Below are positions 1 through 8,085 of a stretch of DNA of 64,000 bases, piece by piece. The first letter of the stretch is position 1, and each line of letters begins with the position of its first letter. The position numbers were made by a program, and so were the translations under genes. The notes beneath the pieces were generated by a model. That model had not been told where the DNA came from and made no database searches. It saw only the letters and a list, made by a program, of their open reading frames with translations. Source of the DNA: Bacillota bacterium (lineage in GTDB: Bacteria > Bacillota > Clostridia > Lachnospirales > Lachnospiraceae); the NCBI GenBank assembly GCA_023414355.1, contig JAEZOB010000039.1, positions 50,693-114,692 on the forward strand, in the 5' to 3' direction.

Positions 1-180
1 AAGAAAATTGATACATCGCACCAAAGTACTCTTACCTGCCCCACTTAGTCCGATGATACCGAATATCTCACCCTCGTAAATCGTCAGGTTAATGCCCTCC
101 AGCGCCTTCACTTCCTCACTATTCTTACTTTGAAATACCTTCCCCAGTCCAACCAGTTCTATGATCGGTTTCTGATCCAT
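1..180 (-). CDS. metN: Methionine-type ABC transporter ATPase, N-terminal part
   Basis: Sixty N-terminal residues of an ABC ATPase that runs off the left edge. The Walker A motif (GLSGAGKST) is at residues 43-51, after a MetN-like lead-in (VGLGKVFQSK, then GEIFGIIGLSGAGKS). MetN energises uptake of methionine, and in some systems of related sulfur amino acids, with the MetI permease and MetQ lipoprotein; those genes would lie outside the window. The start is an ATG at 178-180 with GGAGG about 12 bases upstream. The 5' side holds a terminator hairpin and a Met/Cys-rich short ORF, suggesting attenuation. The MetN assignment is by resemblance of the N-terminus; another polar amino-acid transporter ATPase is possible. 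Confidence 0.75.
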   Translation of the reverse strand, partial: MDQKPIIELVGLGKVFQSKNSEEVKALEGINLTIYEGEIFGIIGLSGAGKSTLVRCINFL

Positions 181-265
181 CAAAGCCGCACCTCCAATTA
201 TAGTTACTATTATGATACTTAATCTCTGATCTAAGTAAGTTCGTCACAATCGCCTCGTATGAATA

Positions 266-298
266 TAAAAACAGGATGCCATAGATAAGCATCCTGTT
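266..298 (-). terminator. Terminator/attenuator hairpin in metN leader
   Basis: On the minus strand AACAGGATGC (298-289) pairs perfectly with GCATCCTGTT (279-270) around a 9-base loop and runs into a T-tract (271-267). It sits between the short Met/Cys-rich ORF and metN, so it either ends the short transcript or acts as an attenuator of metN. Confidence 0.75.
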
Positions 299-358
299 CA
301 GTCGTTCATATGATATGGAAGAAGACTCTTCACTTCCGAGCATAATGAAACATCACAT

Positions 359-439
359 TCACTTATCCTGCAAATATGTCATAATCGGCATGCACATGCC
401 ACACATATTAGAGCACATAGTAAAGGTTGATGTTCTCAT
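359..439 (-). CDS. 26-residue Met/Cys-rich peptide, possible leader peptide of metN
   Basis: A short ORF with an excellent ribosome binding site (GGAGG, 7 bases before ATG) and its own consensus promoter about 60 bases upstream. The peptide has 6 Met (residues 1, 8, 12, 15, 17, 20) and 3 Cys (9, 13, 16); its core reads MCSNMCGMCMP. It is followed by a terminator hairpin and then metN on the same strand. Sulfur-amino-acid codons before a methionine transporter are what a translation-coupled attenuator would use. The alternative is a small thiol/thioether metal-binding peptide linked to the ArsP-type permease upstream. No family is recognised; function is inferred from position and composition. 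Confidence 0.6.
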   Translation of the reverse strand: MRTSTFTMCSNMCGMCMPIMTYLQDK

Positions 440-503
440 TGGTTATCCTCCGTCTTCATTTCCTATTTATCCGATGTAGTAATTAGATTATTGAGTTGGG
501 GTA

Positions 504-532
504 AGTATACCGTATGGAGGATATGTTGTCAA
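504..532 (-). promoter_or_regulatory. Sigma-A promoter for the Met/Cys-rich leader
   Basis: Minus strand: -35 TTGACA (532-527), 17-base spacer, -10 TATACT (509-504). It lies just past the permease stop codon and would start a transcript covering the short ORF, the hairpin and metN. Confidence 0.8.
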
Positions 533-547
533 CGATTTTTATTAAAT

Positions 548-1669
548 TTATAAAATTAATCCGATCAGATCCAATACATACCCGGAGAGGATGCCTCCAA
601 CCAGCACAAAGCCGACATATAGTGCCACTGCACGCTTCTTCATAAAGGTCGCTAGACCTGCAATCACCCAGGCACTGGTTGCCGAACCGGTAATCATGAA
701 CGCCAGCATAGCTCCCTCGCTTGCTCCGCTTTGGATCAGGGACTGGATGATCGGGATACCGGAATTCGTAGTGATATATAAAGGCAGCCCGATTAAAGAA
801 GCCAGCGGTACCGCATAGAAGGAAGCCTTTCCGAATAGTACTTCTATGATTGAGGTAGGAATAAAGGTGTTAATCAGGGAGCCGATCGCTATAAATATCG
901 CATAGAAGAACAGGATCTGCTTAAGTCCCAGCTTATAGAAATTGGTTGCCAGTTCCTTCAACTTCAACTTTTTCACAAACCTTGAGATTGAATTATCGTT
1001 GCCGGAATTCTGCTGACAGCAAAGCAGTCCATCGGCTTCCATGATGATGGTACTATTTCCATGGCCGTCCGCTTCTGCTTCCTCCTTTACCGGGTTACAG
1101 CCGCAAGTAGGCACCGCAACTGCAGGCTGGCATGCACAGCCAGCTGTTTCTTTCTCTGATCCGCAACCACAGGTAGGAACAACTCCTGCCTGAGCTCCAA
1201 GGAAGCGAGACTGATCCTCTAAGTATTTCGTCTTCTTCTCAATCAGATTTGTTATCACACCGGAGGCTACTCCGATCACCAGGGAAGCTATCGTCAAAGC
1301 AATTGCAAAACGTAAACCGATCACTCCTGAGATAAATACAAAGCCGTCCGGACTCATCAATGGAGATGAAGTCAGAAAGGCCATGATCGGCCCCCAGGGT
1401 AAGGTCGTGGTAAGCATACCTATGAGGACAGCAGTAGTCCCGCAGGCACAAAGCGGGGTAAAGGTCCCAAAAAGGACACTGGCAATGATAGATACACTCT
1501 TTCTCTTGAAAAGAAACTTTGTCATTTTATCAGAATTCACATAGGTGCTTAATGCTACTGCAATTGCAATAGAGATTAGAAGTATCTTCCAATTATGCTG
1601 GAAAGACAGGACAACCGCATCTCCTGTCTTCACCAGCACCCCCCACAAATAATTTCCTATTCCGCTCAT
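548..1669 (-). CDS. ArsP/UPF0718-type permease with Cys-rich loop
   Basis: A 373-residue multispanning membrane protein of the DUF318/ArsP permease family; family members export trivalent organoarsenicals or other thiol-reactive species. Hydrophobic segments fill roughly residues 10-145 and 245-373. The conserved TPLCACGTTAV stretch lies in the N-terminal half. The central cytoplasmic loop (about 160-225) is unusually Cys-rich, with two TCGC motifs plus CACQ and LLCC, and may bind metal or metalloid. The start has TAAGGAGG 7-8 bases upstream. An ArsR-type gene lies directly upstream, and matching operator sites precede both genes, pointing to metal(loid)-induced expression. The actual substrate is unknown. 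Confidence 0.8.
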   Translation of the reverse strand: MSGIGNYLWGVLVKTGDAVVLSFQHNWKILLISIAIAVALSTYVNSDKMTKFLFKRKSVSIIASVLFGTFTPLCACGTTAVLIGMLTTTLPWGPIMAFLTSSPLMSPDGFVFISGVIGLRFAIALTIASLVIGVASGVITNLIEKKTKYLEDQSRFLGAQAGVVPTCGCGSEKETAGCACQPAVAVPTCGCNPVKEEAEADGHGNSTIIMEADGLLCCQQNSGNDNSISRFVKKLKLKELATNFYKLGLKQILFFYAIFIAIGSLINTFIPTSIIEVLFGKASFYAVPLASLIGLPLYITTNSGIPIIQSLIQSGASEGAMLAFMITGSATSAWVIAGLATFMKKRAVALYVGFVLVGGILSGYVLDLIGLIL

Positions 1670-1836
1670 ATAAAATCCTCCTTATATATTATTGTTTTTT
1701 GACTTACTCAGGAGAAGTTATTCTCCTTATATGCTTTAACATTTTGATACCTTACTTACATGAATAAATCCCTCGAGCAAGATTAATTTCTATGTAACTA
1801 ATACGTTTTATATCATGGAACTTATCTTTGTTAAAT

Positions 1837-1865
1837 TATATCGTATATCGTAGATTTACGATATA
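1837..1865. promoter_or_regulatory. ArsR-type operator upstream of the permease
   Basis: Palindrome TATATCGTA-GATT-TACGATATA at 1844-1865, with one extra direct half-site TATATCGTA at 1837-1845. The half-site matches the operator in front of arsR, so one repressor probably controls both genes. It lies between the arsR stop and the permease start. Confidence 0.75.
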
Positions 1866-1890
1866 ATATTCCAAAAAAATATAAGTATAA

Positions 1891-2193
1891 CTAAAGCAAA
1901 TCCTCCTTCATTTGCTTCATGAATTCCTCCAGTACCGGTTCATTGACAAAGTAGCAGCTCCAAAGCTCCCTCTTCTCCTTACGGATCAGATTCGCTTTCT
2001 CAAGTACCGCAAGATGCTGAGATACCGTAGACTGAGCTAGCCCTGTGAATTTTACTACATCACCCACGCTAACCCCATTCTCAAAGAATTCGATCCGATT
2101 ACAGCAAGTACCTATTCCCTTCTCCTTGAGCGCTTTAATTAATTGATATCTGGTCTTATTACCGAGTGCTGCACAAATCAGTTCAACGTCCAT
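1891..2193 (-). CDS. ArsR/SmtB-family transcriptional repressor
   Basis: A 100-residue winged-helix regulator. The recognition region is VGDVVKFTGLAQSTVSQHLAVLEKANLIRKE in family terms (roughly residues 43-75). A vicinal Cys pair (CCN, about 30-31) and a further Cys near residue 81 could sense soft metals or metalloids. AAGGAGG precedes the ATG. ArsR proteins repress until a metal(loid) binds. Perfect inverted repeats upstream of this gene and of the permease are its likely sites, so autoregulation is expected. The inducer cannot be read from the sequence. Confidence 0.88.
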   Translation of the reverse strand: MDVELICAALGNKTRYQLIKALKEKGIGTCCNRIEFFENGVSVGDVVKFTGLAQSTVSQHLAVLEKANLIRKEKRELWSCYFVNEPVLEEFMKQMKEDLL

Positions 2194-2259
2194 ACTTCTC
2201 CTCCTTTCCGTAATTTCTTTTTTGTTCTATACTTCCAACTCTCTTTCTGTGATAAAATC

Positions 2260-2285
2260 ACTATATCGTATTTTTACGATATAGT
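2260..2285. promoter_or_regulatory. ArsR-type operator upstream of arsR
   Basis: A perfect 11-base inverted repeat, ACTATATCGTA (2260-2270) and TACGATATAGT (2275-2285), with a 4-base T spacer. It shares the TATCGTA half-site with the element at 1837-1865 and lies about 70 bases upstream of the arsR start. Confidence 0.8.
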
Positions 2286-2298
2286 CAATACCTATTTT

Positions 2299-3234
2299 TT
2301 AATCATCATCATATTTTTTACAATGGCCTGAGTACGGGTTATTCTTACAGTCATATTTTTCAATTGCCTCCGGCCCTCTGACTACAGTTCTGCAAATGCA
2401 TAAGCCTCCTTTATCATCGGCTGCTATCCTCCAATCCACCATCATAATCTTACCGTCAACGATCTCCAACCCGGACAGACCCCTAGTACGAATGCAGCAG
2501 CCGGAGTTAAAATAGGGTAATTCATCCGATTTCGGGAACTTTTGCCTGTGGGTATGGCCGCAGATTAGCATTGTCTTGTGCCGTTCAATCCATTTATCAT
2601 ACATTTTTTCTATCTTGTGTCTCTTATATAAATTAAGGGCCGGACTTGTCGGATTGTCAAATCCGACAATATGCAGATAACGCCAGAAATAGCGAAGCAA
2701 AAACATTCCAAGAAACCACAGCTGATCATTCATAAGATCTCCCTGATGCCCATGCAGCACCAAGATCTTCTGTCCGCTCCCCTTATGTTTGAGCACGACA
2801 GCTTCCCTTGGTGCAAGTCCCCGGAATAACTCAACCCTCTTCTGATTGTATTCATCATAATACTGATAATAGTTCCTTCTTACAAAACTCTTAGATTTCA
2901 GATATATATTATGATTACCGTATAGCATGATAAGGCGGCTCTCATCAAAGAACTTTTTGAGCACGGTAAAAACATCTGTATGTGCGAGTCTGATGACTCT
3001 GAAATTCTTATATTCCCATAATTCGTCCCCATCTCCAGCCTCGATGTAGACATAACCTTCTTTATAGTAATAATTAAGAGCGTGCAGAAAGATATTCTGA
3101 TTTCTGGCAAATTCATCAGATACACTATCATCCCCTCTATGCATATCACTAAATATGATATATTTGGAATGATTGTCAAATTGCTCGATTTTAGCCCTCT
3201 GGTAAGCTTTGGTCAACCGCTGTTCGGTATTCAT
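2299..3234 (-). CDS. Calcineurin-like metallophosphoesterase
   Basis: A cytoplasmic 311-residue protein with the ordered metal-binding motifs of the family: FSDMHRGD (about residue 28), GDGDELWE (about 69), GNHN (about 108), LHGHQGDL (about 160) and CGHTHRQKFP (about 220). The substrate cannot be told; related proteins hydrolyse phosphodiesters or phosphomonoesters. The start was set at the second in-frame ATG (3234) because GAAGGAG lies 6 bases before it, while the ATG at 3249 has no site. It follows the arsR operator region on the same strand but probably has its own promoter. Confidence 0.85.
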   Translation of the reverse strand: MNTEQRLTKAYQRAKIEQFDNHSKYIIFSDMHRGDDSVSDEFARNQNIFLHALNYYYKEGYVYIEAGDGDELWEYKNFRVIRLAHTDVFTVLKKFFDESRLIMLYGNHNIYLKSKSFVRRNYYQYYDEYNQKRVELFRGLAPREAVVLKHKGSGQKILVLHGHQGDLMNDQLWFLGMFLLRYFWRYLHIVGFDNPTSPALNLYKRHKIEKMYDKWIERHKTMLICGHTHRQKFPKSDELPYFNSGCCIRTRGLSGLEIVDGKIMMVDWRIAADDKGGLCICRTVVRGPEAIEKYDCKNNPYSGHCKKYDDD

Positions 3235-3409
3235 ACTGTCTCCTTCCACCCTGCCTGATTTCTTTCGGGAGGATCGTGTTCTGTCGGATGTGTTTCTATG
3301 CGTATCTATTGGATATTATGAAAAAAATTATTGATAATATGTATTCCCAACAGATATTTCCGTCAATAAGCATCCAACAAACAGTAGAACATCCTGCGAG
3401 CAAAGACTT

Positions 3410-4339
3410 TTATATAGTTTCGCTACCGATATTTTTTAAGAACAGCATATTCTTGATTGCTATGTCAGCCTTCCACCACTGCTTTGAGATAGCCCATTGC
3501 TCAGGAAATGCTGCCCATCCCCATGTCACCTCCCATACTCCTTCCTGGTCGCGGGTGCTCTTGATGAAATCAGTCTCATAGTCTGAAATATCCTGGTTCC
3601 CCTCATAAAAGCTGCTATTGCGATCTCGAAAGAAAAAAGAGGGTTTACAGATATAGCTATCAATCCAGACAGAGGTGTCCCGGGTAATTGTATTGTTTAC
3701 CAATACGGTTAGCTTATCCTCCATAAGGTCGATCTCAAACAGATCAGTCACGCCTGCTCTTTTGCAGAATTCTGTCATAGCAATAAAACATCGCAGGACA
3801 TGCATATCCAGCTGATCGGAAGCTAGGACATATTCTGCAGCTGCCTTCGCTATGGAAGCACATCTATCGTATAAGCTGCTGCCCTTCTCGCTGTAACAGA
3901 GGCCGAAACCAGCCAGACCCGCGCTGGGATTAAACCTGTCATGTCCGGAACCTTGACTGTCCTTTTGCCACCAGGGAGCGTGCGGGTAGCCATTGTTCGA
4001 CTCGACCACACCCAGCCATAGTCCATCCTCATAATCCTGTCCGCTACTTAAGTAATTCACAATCCCCCGAAGTATGGGGTGCTGCTTCTCCGGGGGACCG
4101 ATTTCATTCAACAGCTCGATTGCATGAAACACTTGGATGGGAGCGGAATACGGATTCCAGGCATCAGCCTCCAAAGCATGCCCAAAGCCTCCATCCTCGT
4201 TCTGATATACAATCAGTGCATCAATTACTGCCTCCTTCTTCCCCTGTTCAAAGTGATACTGCCATCTGGCCAGATCCAAGGGACGGGCATTTCGGTACAT
4301 CCAGTTACGCACCTGTTGATATAATAAATCTTCTTTCAT
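3410..4339 (-). CDS. Hypothetical protein with prenyltransferase/terpene-cyclase-like repeats
   Basis: About 309 residues, no signal peptide. It has Trp- and aromatic-rich helical repeats such as YQNEDGGFGHALEAD, DGLWLG and GVWEVTWGW, resembling the QW-type repeats of the terpenoid-cyclase/protein-prenyltransferase alpha-alpha barrel. The DxDD/DCTAE catalytic signatures of real cyclases are not evident, so an enzymatic role is unproven. The start was placed at the second ATG (4339), which has AAAGG about 11 bases upstream; the ATG at 4363 lacks a site. It stands alone between a phosphoesterase gene and an MmcQ/YjbR gene. Confidence 0.65.
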   Translation of the reverse strand: MKEDLLYQQVRNWMYRNARPLDLARWQYHFEQGKKEAVIDALIVYQNEDGGFGHALEADAWNPYSAPIQVFHAIELLNEIGPPEKQHPILRGIVNYLSSGQDYEDGLWLGVVESNNGYPHAPWWQKDSQGSGHDRFNPSAGLAGFGLCYSEKGSSLYDRCASIAKAAAEYVLASDQLDMHVLRCFIAMTEFCKRAGVTDLFEIDLMEDKLTVLVNNTITRDTSVWIDSYICKPSFFFRDRNSSFYEGNQDISDYETDFIKSTRDQEGVWEVTWGWAAFPEQWAISKQWWKADIAIKNMLFLKNIGSETI

Positions 4340-4429
4340 ATGTTTACCAACCTTTCTTTTCATGATTAACTAACCTATTACGGTCTGAAATACACGCCGG
4401 GTCCACCTCTGTGTCTCAGTGGTTGAGAG

Positions 4430-4774
4430 TTAGCCTTCCCTCTTCCTTCGCCGGCGTTTTACGGCTTCCTGATAAGAATGGTCTATCATTTCATAGACCA
4501 GAGTGTCATCTAAACCCTGATTCAGATAGATTGTATTCTTATACGGTTTCTGCCTGTCCGGACAATGATAACCTACTATGACAAGCCCCGGATAGGTTCT
4601 GCGGTAATAATCCGCCAGCATCGGCTCACACCGCAGGGTGATCTTCTCCTCAAGGTACCATTCAAGAAAAATGCGCTCACCTACCTTGAAGCAGATTGGA
4701 AACGGACCAAAGGGTGTAGTCTGATATGCCTCCGGCTTAGCCAGACAATATTCCTTTATATCATCGTATTTCAT
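4430..4774 (-). CDS. MmcQ/YjbR family protein
   Basis: A 114-residue protein with the YjbR/CyaY-like fold signature: an N-terminal helix ending KPEAYQTTPFGP, a central LRCEP strand, and a late LNQGLDD followed by a helix. Members are often called DNA-binding, but the function is not established. The C-terminal tail is strongly basic (KRRRRKREG). Confidence 0.8.
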   Translation of the reverse strand: MKYDDIKEYCLAKPEAYQTTPFGPFPICFKVGERIFLEWYLEEKITLRCEPMLADYYRRTYPGLVIVGYHCPDRQKPYKNTIYLNQGLDDTLVYEMIDHSYQEAVKRRRRKREG

Positions 4775-4833
4775 ATTCTTGCTCCTCTCTATAACTCATT
4801 ATACAAAACGAACATGACTGGTGTTTGTCATGT

Positions 4834-5739
4834 TCATTCATAGTGTTTCAATATATTTTCAGCAATACTTCTAATCTCGTGTTTTAAGCCCTTCGGGTAT
4901 AGTACCTCCGCCTTATCTCCAAAGCTCAAAATCCAGCTGAGCATATAATTCTTATTCGTAAAGCCCATACGGAATAAGAGCTTCCCCTCCTCGTTGACTT
5001 CGAAGCTTTCCCTGCCGTATTCATCAATCAATCGGTATTTTACCTCCGGGTCAAAAAGGATCGTAATCTGATATTCATCTGTAAAATAGTGATCAAAATC
5101 CTTATGTCCCTCAGCGATTTCCCTTGGCTCGAACTTCAATCCTGTATTCTTAAGCTCACATAACCGGTTCAGCTTAAACAACCGGAAATCTCTGCGTTCC
5201 TTGCAATAACCGAACACATACCAGGCAGACCACTGAAAGGCAAGGTAATAGGGCTCGATGGTTCGCTCCGCATCTCCTTTGCTGCTGTAGTAACGGAAGG
5301 AAATTAACTTATTATCCAGAATCGCCTCACGGATCACAGTTATCTTATCTGCTAAGTCACTTTTATAATGAGAAGCCAGATTAATGATGATGCTGTCTTT
5401 TATCGAAAGTACCTGATCCTTCTTCACAAAGAATTTGTTCAGCAGCTGCTCAGTTCCGGCCTCTGAGGAAATACTGTCCATCCCTTTAAGCGCAGTCACT
5501 AGCTTCTGCATCTCGTCATAGGTCAGGACGCTCTTATCGATCCGATATCCATCTGCGATCGAGATACCACCGTTCCCACCCTGGGTTGTTACGATCGGTA
5601 TTCCCGCCATGCATAAAGCATCAATATCCCGGTTAATGGTCCTCTTCGATACCTCGAATTTCTCAGCCAGATATGGTGCGGTAACCTTATCCTTCTGAAG
5701 TAATATCATTACAATTCCAAGCATACGGTCTATCTTCAT
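4834..5739 (-). CDS. HTH/WYL-domain transcriptional regulator (YafY-like)
   Basis: About 301 residues. An N-terminal winged helix (EKFEVSKRTINRDIDALCMAGIPI, roughly 27-50) is followed by a WYL domain (about 130-210, with YYLAFQWSAWYVFGYC and the FRLFKLNR motif) and a C-terminal WCX-like part. WYL regulators sense nucleic-acid or small ligands and often control stress or defence genes. The start at 5739 is preferred because GAGGT lies just upstream; the ATG at 5757 has none. The neighbouring gene upstream (DUF1848) may be its partner, but no operator was identified. Confidence 0.87.
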   Translation of the reverse strand: MKIDRMLGIVMILLQKDKVTAPYLAEKFEVSKRTINRDIDALCMAGIPIVTTQGGNGGISIADGYRIDKSVLTYDEMQKLVTALKGMDSISSEAGTEQLLNKFFVKKDQVLSIKDSIIINLASHYKSDLADKITVIREAILDNKLISFRYYSSKGDAERTIEPYYLAFQWSAWYVFGYCKERRDFRLFKLNRLCELKNTGLKFEPREIAEGHKDFDHYFTDEYQITILFDPEVKYRLIDEYGRESFEVNEEGKLLFRMGFTNKNYMLSWILSFGDKAEVLYPKGLKHEIRSIAENILKHYE

Positions 5740-5807
5740 CTCTCTACCTCGGTTCATTCTCTATACTAGCATAGCTAAATCCTCTAAAGCATTCAGCCTT
5801 CCGGAAG

Positions 5808-6716
5808 CTATTCCGTCTCGGGATACCCTATCATTATCGGAGAGGCCGGATCATGTCTGCTACAGTTTCTGTCTATGGAAGCCATACTATGATTGGCATA
5901 GCAGTAGATACAGCCATTTCGGCAGGTATTGTACACTCCGATATCAACGCTTTTCATACAGCCACAATGAGGTCTTTGGCTCTTGTCCTTCCCAGCTGCA
6001 ATTGAATGCCCGCAAATCTTTTCCACTGTCTGCCTGTCAATGCAGGAGGCAGGTAGAATACCGTCCTTTGTTAAGTCGATCTCCTCACAGCAGGCTCTTA
6101 ACGTCATCCCCATCGGTTTTGCCGCCTCAGATAAGGCTGTCGAAAGACGATGCATCTGCTCCGGACTGATTTCCTTCAGCACCTGTTCCTTTACTGTACT
6201 ACTCAGCTTACGATAGACATCTGCAAAGCTGATCGTACAAAGTTCGGTATATCCTGAAAGCTCCCTACCAAGAGCAGTAAACTGTTCGAGATGATACTCC
6301 GCAGTCAGAGTATCATTCAGAACAATCGGGTCATATCGCCACATAACCCTGTCCTTGCCAAGTCGCTCCGATAATTCCTGAAAAGTCTGAATAATCTCGC
6401 TTTTCTCTCTGAGATTCGGTTCCAGCCACTTGCCATAAGCCGAACCTCGGTATGGCAGACCATAAGGAGTGATCGTAAATTGAAAGCAATACCTAAATCC
6501 CAGAGCCTCCAGTTCCTCCAGCTTATCCATCATTGGAGCAGGATCCTTGGTCCAGAATACAATACAGTCGATATTCTCAGGAGTTAGGAGTACCTTACAG
6601 AGCTGGGCGTGGTTCATTGGATTTCTGTAATATGCATAACCCTCTCTTAATCGGTTCAGCAGCCATTCGGAATAATAACTCGGAATATCTGTCCTGCGTG
6701 ATGCAGATAAAATCAT
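5808..6716 (-). CDS. DUF1848 family protein
   Basis: A 302-residue protein matching the DUF1848 family. The N-terminus is ILSASRRTDIPSYYSEW, the middle has VFWTKDPAPM, and the C-terminus carries the Cys cluster CRNGCIYCYAN (about 275-285), which resembles a radical-SAM CxxxCxxC arrangement placed at the wrong end. It may bind an Fe-S cluster; the reaction is unknown. Its ATG overlaps the stop codon of the GNAT gene by 4 bases, with AGGAG inside that gene, so the two are translationally coupled. Confidence 0.85.
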   Translation of the reverse strand: MILSASRRTDIPSYYSEWLLNRLREGYAYYRNPMNHAQLCKVLLTPENIDCIVFWTKDPAPMMDKLEELEALGFRYCFQFTITPYGLPYRGSAYGKWLEPNLREKSEIIQTFQELSERLGKDRVMWRYDPIVLNDTLTAEYHLEQFTALGRELSGYTELCTISFADVYRKLSSTVKEQVLKEISPEQMHRLSTALSEAAKPMGMTLRACCEEIDLTKDGILPASCIDRQTVEKICGHSIAAGKDKSQRPHCGCMKSVDIGVYNTCRNGCIYCYANHSMASIDRNCSRHDPASPIMIGYPETE

Positions 6717-7141
6717 ATCTTTTCACTCCTTAAACGCATTGTCATTCCGGCCCCCATGCCTTCATTGGGCCTTTCTAAAAAACCAAATTGCTGATAAAAG
6801 CCTTCCCTGCCTTTGGCGGCCATCAGCCCGATGTTCATGGATCCTCTCTGCTGTAATTCCTTCTGTAGATAATTCATGATGTTCTGAAAAATTGACTTTC
6901 CAATTCCATGACCTTGATATTCGGGAAGTACTATTACATCGAGAATAAATACTGAACAGCCACCATCTGATACCACTCTTGCCATACCGATTGTTCGTTT
7001 CCCGTCCATAGCTCTTATTACATAATCACTTCTATTGATACCGATTTGTGCCTGCACTGCCGGTAAACTCCCCCAGCCTACGGCCTCTCTCAGCTGATTA
7101 TACTCTGTCACAGAAATCATATGATCATATAAAATATTCAT
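6713..7141 (-). CDS. GNAT family N-acetyltransferase
   Basis: A 142-residue protein with the acetyl-CoA binding motif QGHGIGKS (about residue 78-85) and a late GFYQQFGF motif typical of the GNAT fold. The substrate is unknown. GGGGG lies 7 bases before the ATG. It is the first gene of a two-gene unit with the DUF1848 gene, overlapping by 4 bases. Confidence 0.85.
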   Translation of the reverse strand: MNILYDHMISVTEYNQLREAVGWGSLPAVQAQIGINRSDYVIRAMDGKRTIGMARVVSDGGCSVFILDVIVLPEYQGHGIGKSIFQNIMNYLQKELQQRGSMNIGLMAAKGREGFYQQFGFLERPNEGMGAGMTMRLRSEKI

Positions 7142-7253
7142 GAATAATCCCCCTACGATACGGCTCCACCCTCAACAAATTTGTTAATCTATTATAAATA
7201 AGTTTAGCATAATCTGTAACTATAGGCAAACATTTGTTTTGTTGTAAAATGAA

Positions 7254-7301
7254 CAAAAAAATAGAGGCGACTGATTTGATCTCCTCAAATCTGCCTGCCT
7301 C
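7254..7301 (-). terminator. Rho-independent terminator after tRNA-Pro
   Basis: Minus strand: outer GAGGC/GCCTC and inner GATTTGA/TCAAATC stems with loop GGAGA, followed by a T-run. It lies about 13 bases after the tRNA 3' end and would end the tRNA transcript. Confidence 0.75.
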
Positions 7302-7313
7302 ATATCATTAAAA

Positions 7314-7388
7314 TCGAGGCGACAAGATTTGAACTTGCGACCTCTGCGTCCCTAACGCAGCGCTCTAGCCAAGCTGAGCCACGCCTCG
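7314..7388 (-). tRNA. tRNA-Pro (anticodon AGG)
   Basis: Full cloverleaf: 7-bp acceptor stem CGAGGCG/CGCCTCG, D stem GCTC/GAGC, anticodon stem CTGCG/CGCAG with loop TTAGGGA, T stem GCAAG/CTTGT with loop TTCAAAT, discriminator A. The 3' CCA is not encoded. The anticodon AGG reads the Pro CCU codon; G at position 37 fits tRNA-Pro. Confidence 0.9.
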
Positions 7389-7480
7389 ATATCTGCTGTC
7401 TTTCGGACAGCAAAGTTATTATATTATGTCAGCATACTGTTTGTCAACAAAAAGATTTCATAATTTTCAAGAATATTTTC

Positions 7481-8005
7481 TCAATTTGGATCAGAGCCAA
7501 ATCCACTGTCAGAACCGCCCATATCCATACTGTCTCCCCCGACACTCTCCATGGAATCCGGTATCCCGTTCATATCCATGTCCTGCATATTGCTCTCCAT
7601 CTGGTCAGGAATTCCATTAAAATTCATGTCGTTGATATTGCTTTCCATCTGATCCGGAATTCCATTGTGATTTAGATCGCTGTTAAATGCTTCAAGATAG
7701 TCCGGAATACCATTTAAGTTCGAATCCTTTTGTGTAGCCTCAAAAGCTTCTGTCTGATTGTCCTTGTCCGCATCTGATGCGGAATCTGACATCTGATCAG
7801 CAGTATCAACATCAGTCGCATTGTTGCTCATAATATTTGCATAATTCTGAATTGACTGACTGGAATAAAGCTGTTGCTGAAGCTTCTGTTGTTCTTCCGG
7901 ATTATCCTTCTCCTTCGATTTCCTATTTTCTTTATAAAGGTATCTTAGTGCAAGGGCAACAACGATAATCACAAAATACATAAAGTAATCCGCAAACTTC
8001 TCCAT
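7481..8005 (-). CDS. Membrane-anchored protein with Ca-binding-type DxNxNGIPD repeats
   Basis: A 174-residue protein. One N-terminal membrane segment (about 5-24) is followed by a charged linker and four tandem repeats of the form D-x-N-x-N-G-I-P-D-x-x-E (about 90-155), resembling thrombospondin type-3 or dockerin-like calcium loops. The tail is Gly/Asp/Ser-rich. The start at 8005 is chosen over 8050 because AAGGAG lies 8 bases upstream. It probably faces the cell surface and binds divalent cations; no named family is recognised. Confidence 0.75.
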   Translation of the reverse strand: MEKFADYFMYFVIIVVALALRYLYKENRKSKEKDNPEEQQKLQQQLYSSQSIQNYANIMSNNATDVDTADQMSDSASDADKDNQTEAFEATQKDSNLNGIPDYLEAFNSDLNHNGIPDQMESNINDMNFNGIPDQMESNMQDMDMNGIPDSMESVGGDSMDMGGSDSGFGSDPN

Positions 8006-8085
8006 AACTCCATCTCCTTCAAAAGGTAAAATATACACATCTTCTTGCAATTATACCCTAAGGCAGAAAGTATTTCAATCAACCT

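Noticed and set aside
125..343. 72-codon minus-strand ORF before metN
   Set aside because: It overlaps the terminator hairpin and the metN start in another frame and has no ribosome binding site.
1..550. SAM riboswitch or T-box before metN
   Set aside because: No S-box or T-box consensus could be found; the short ORF plus hairpin explains the leader better.
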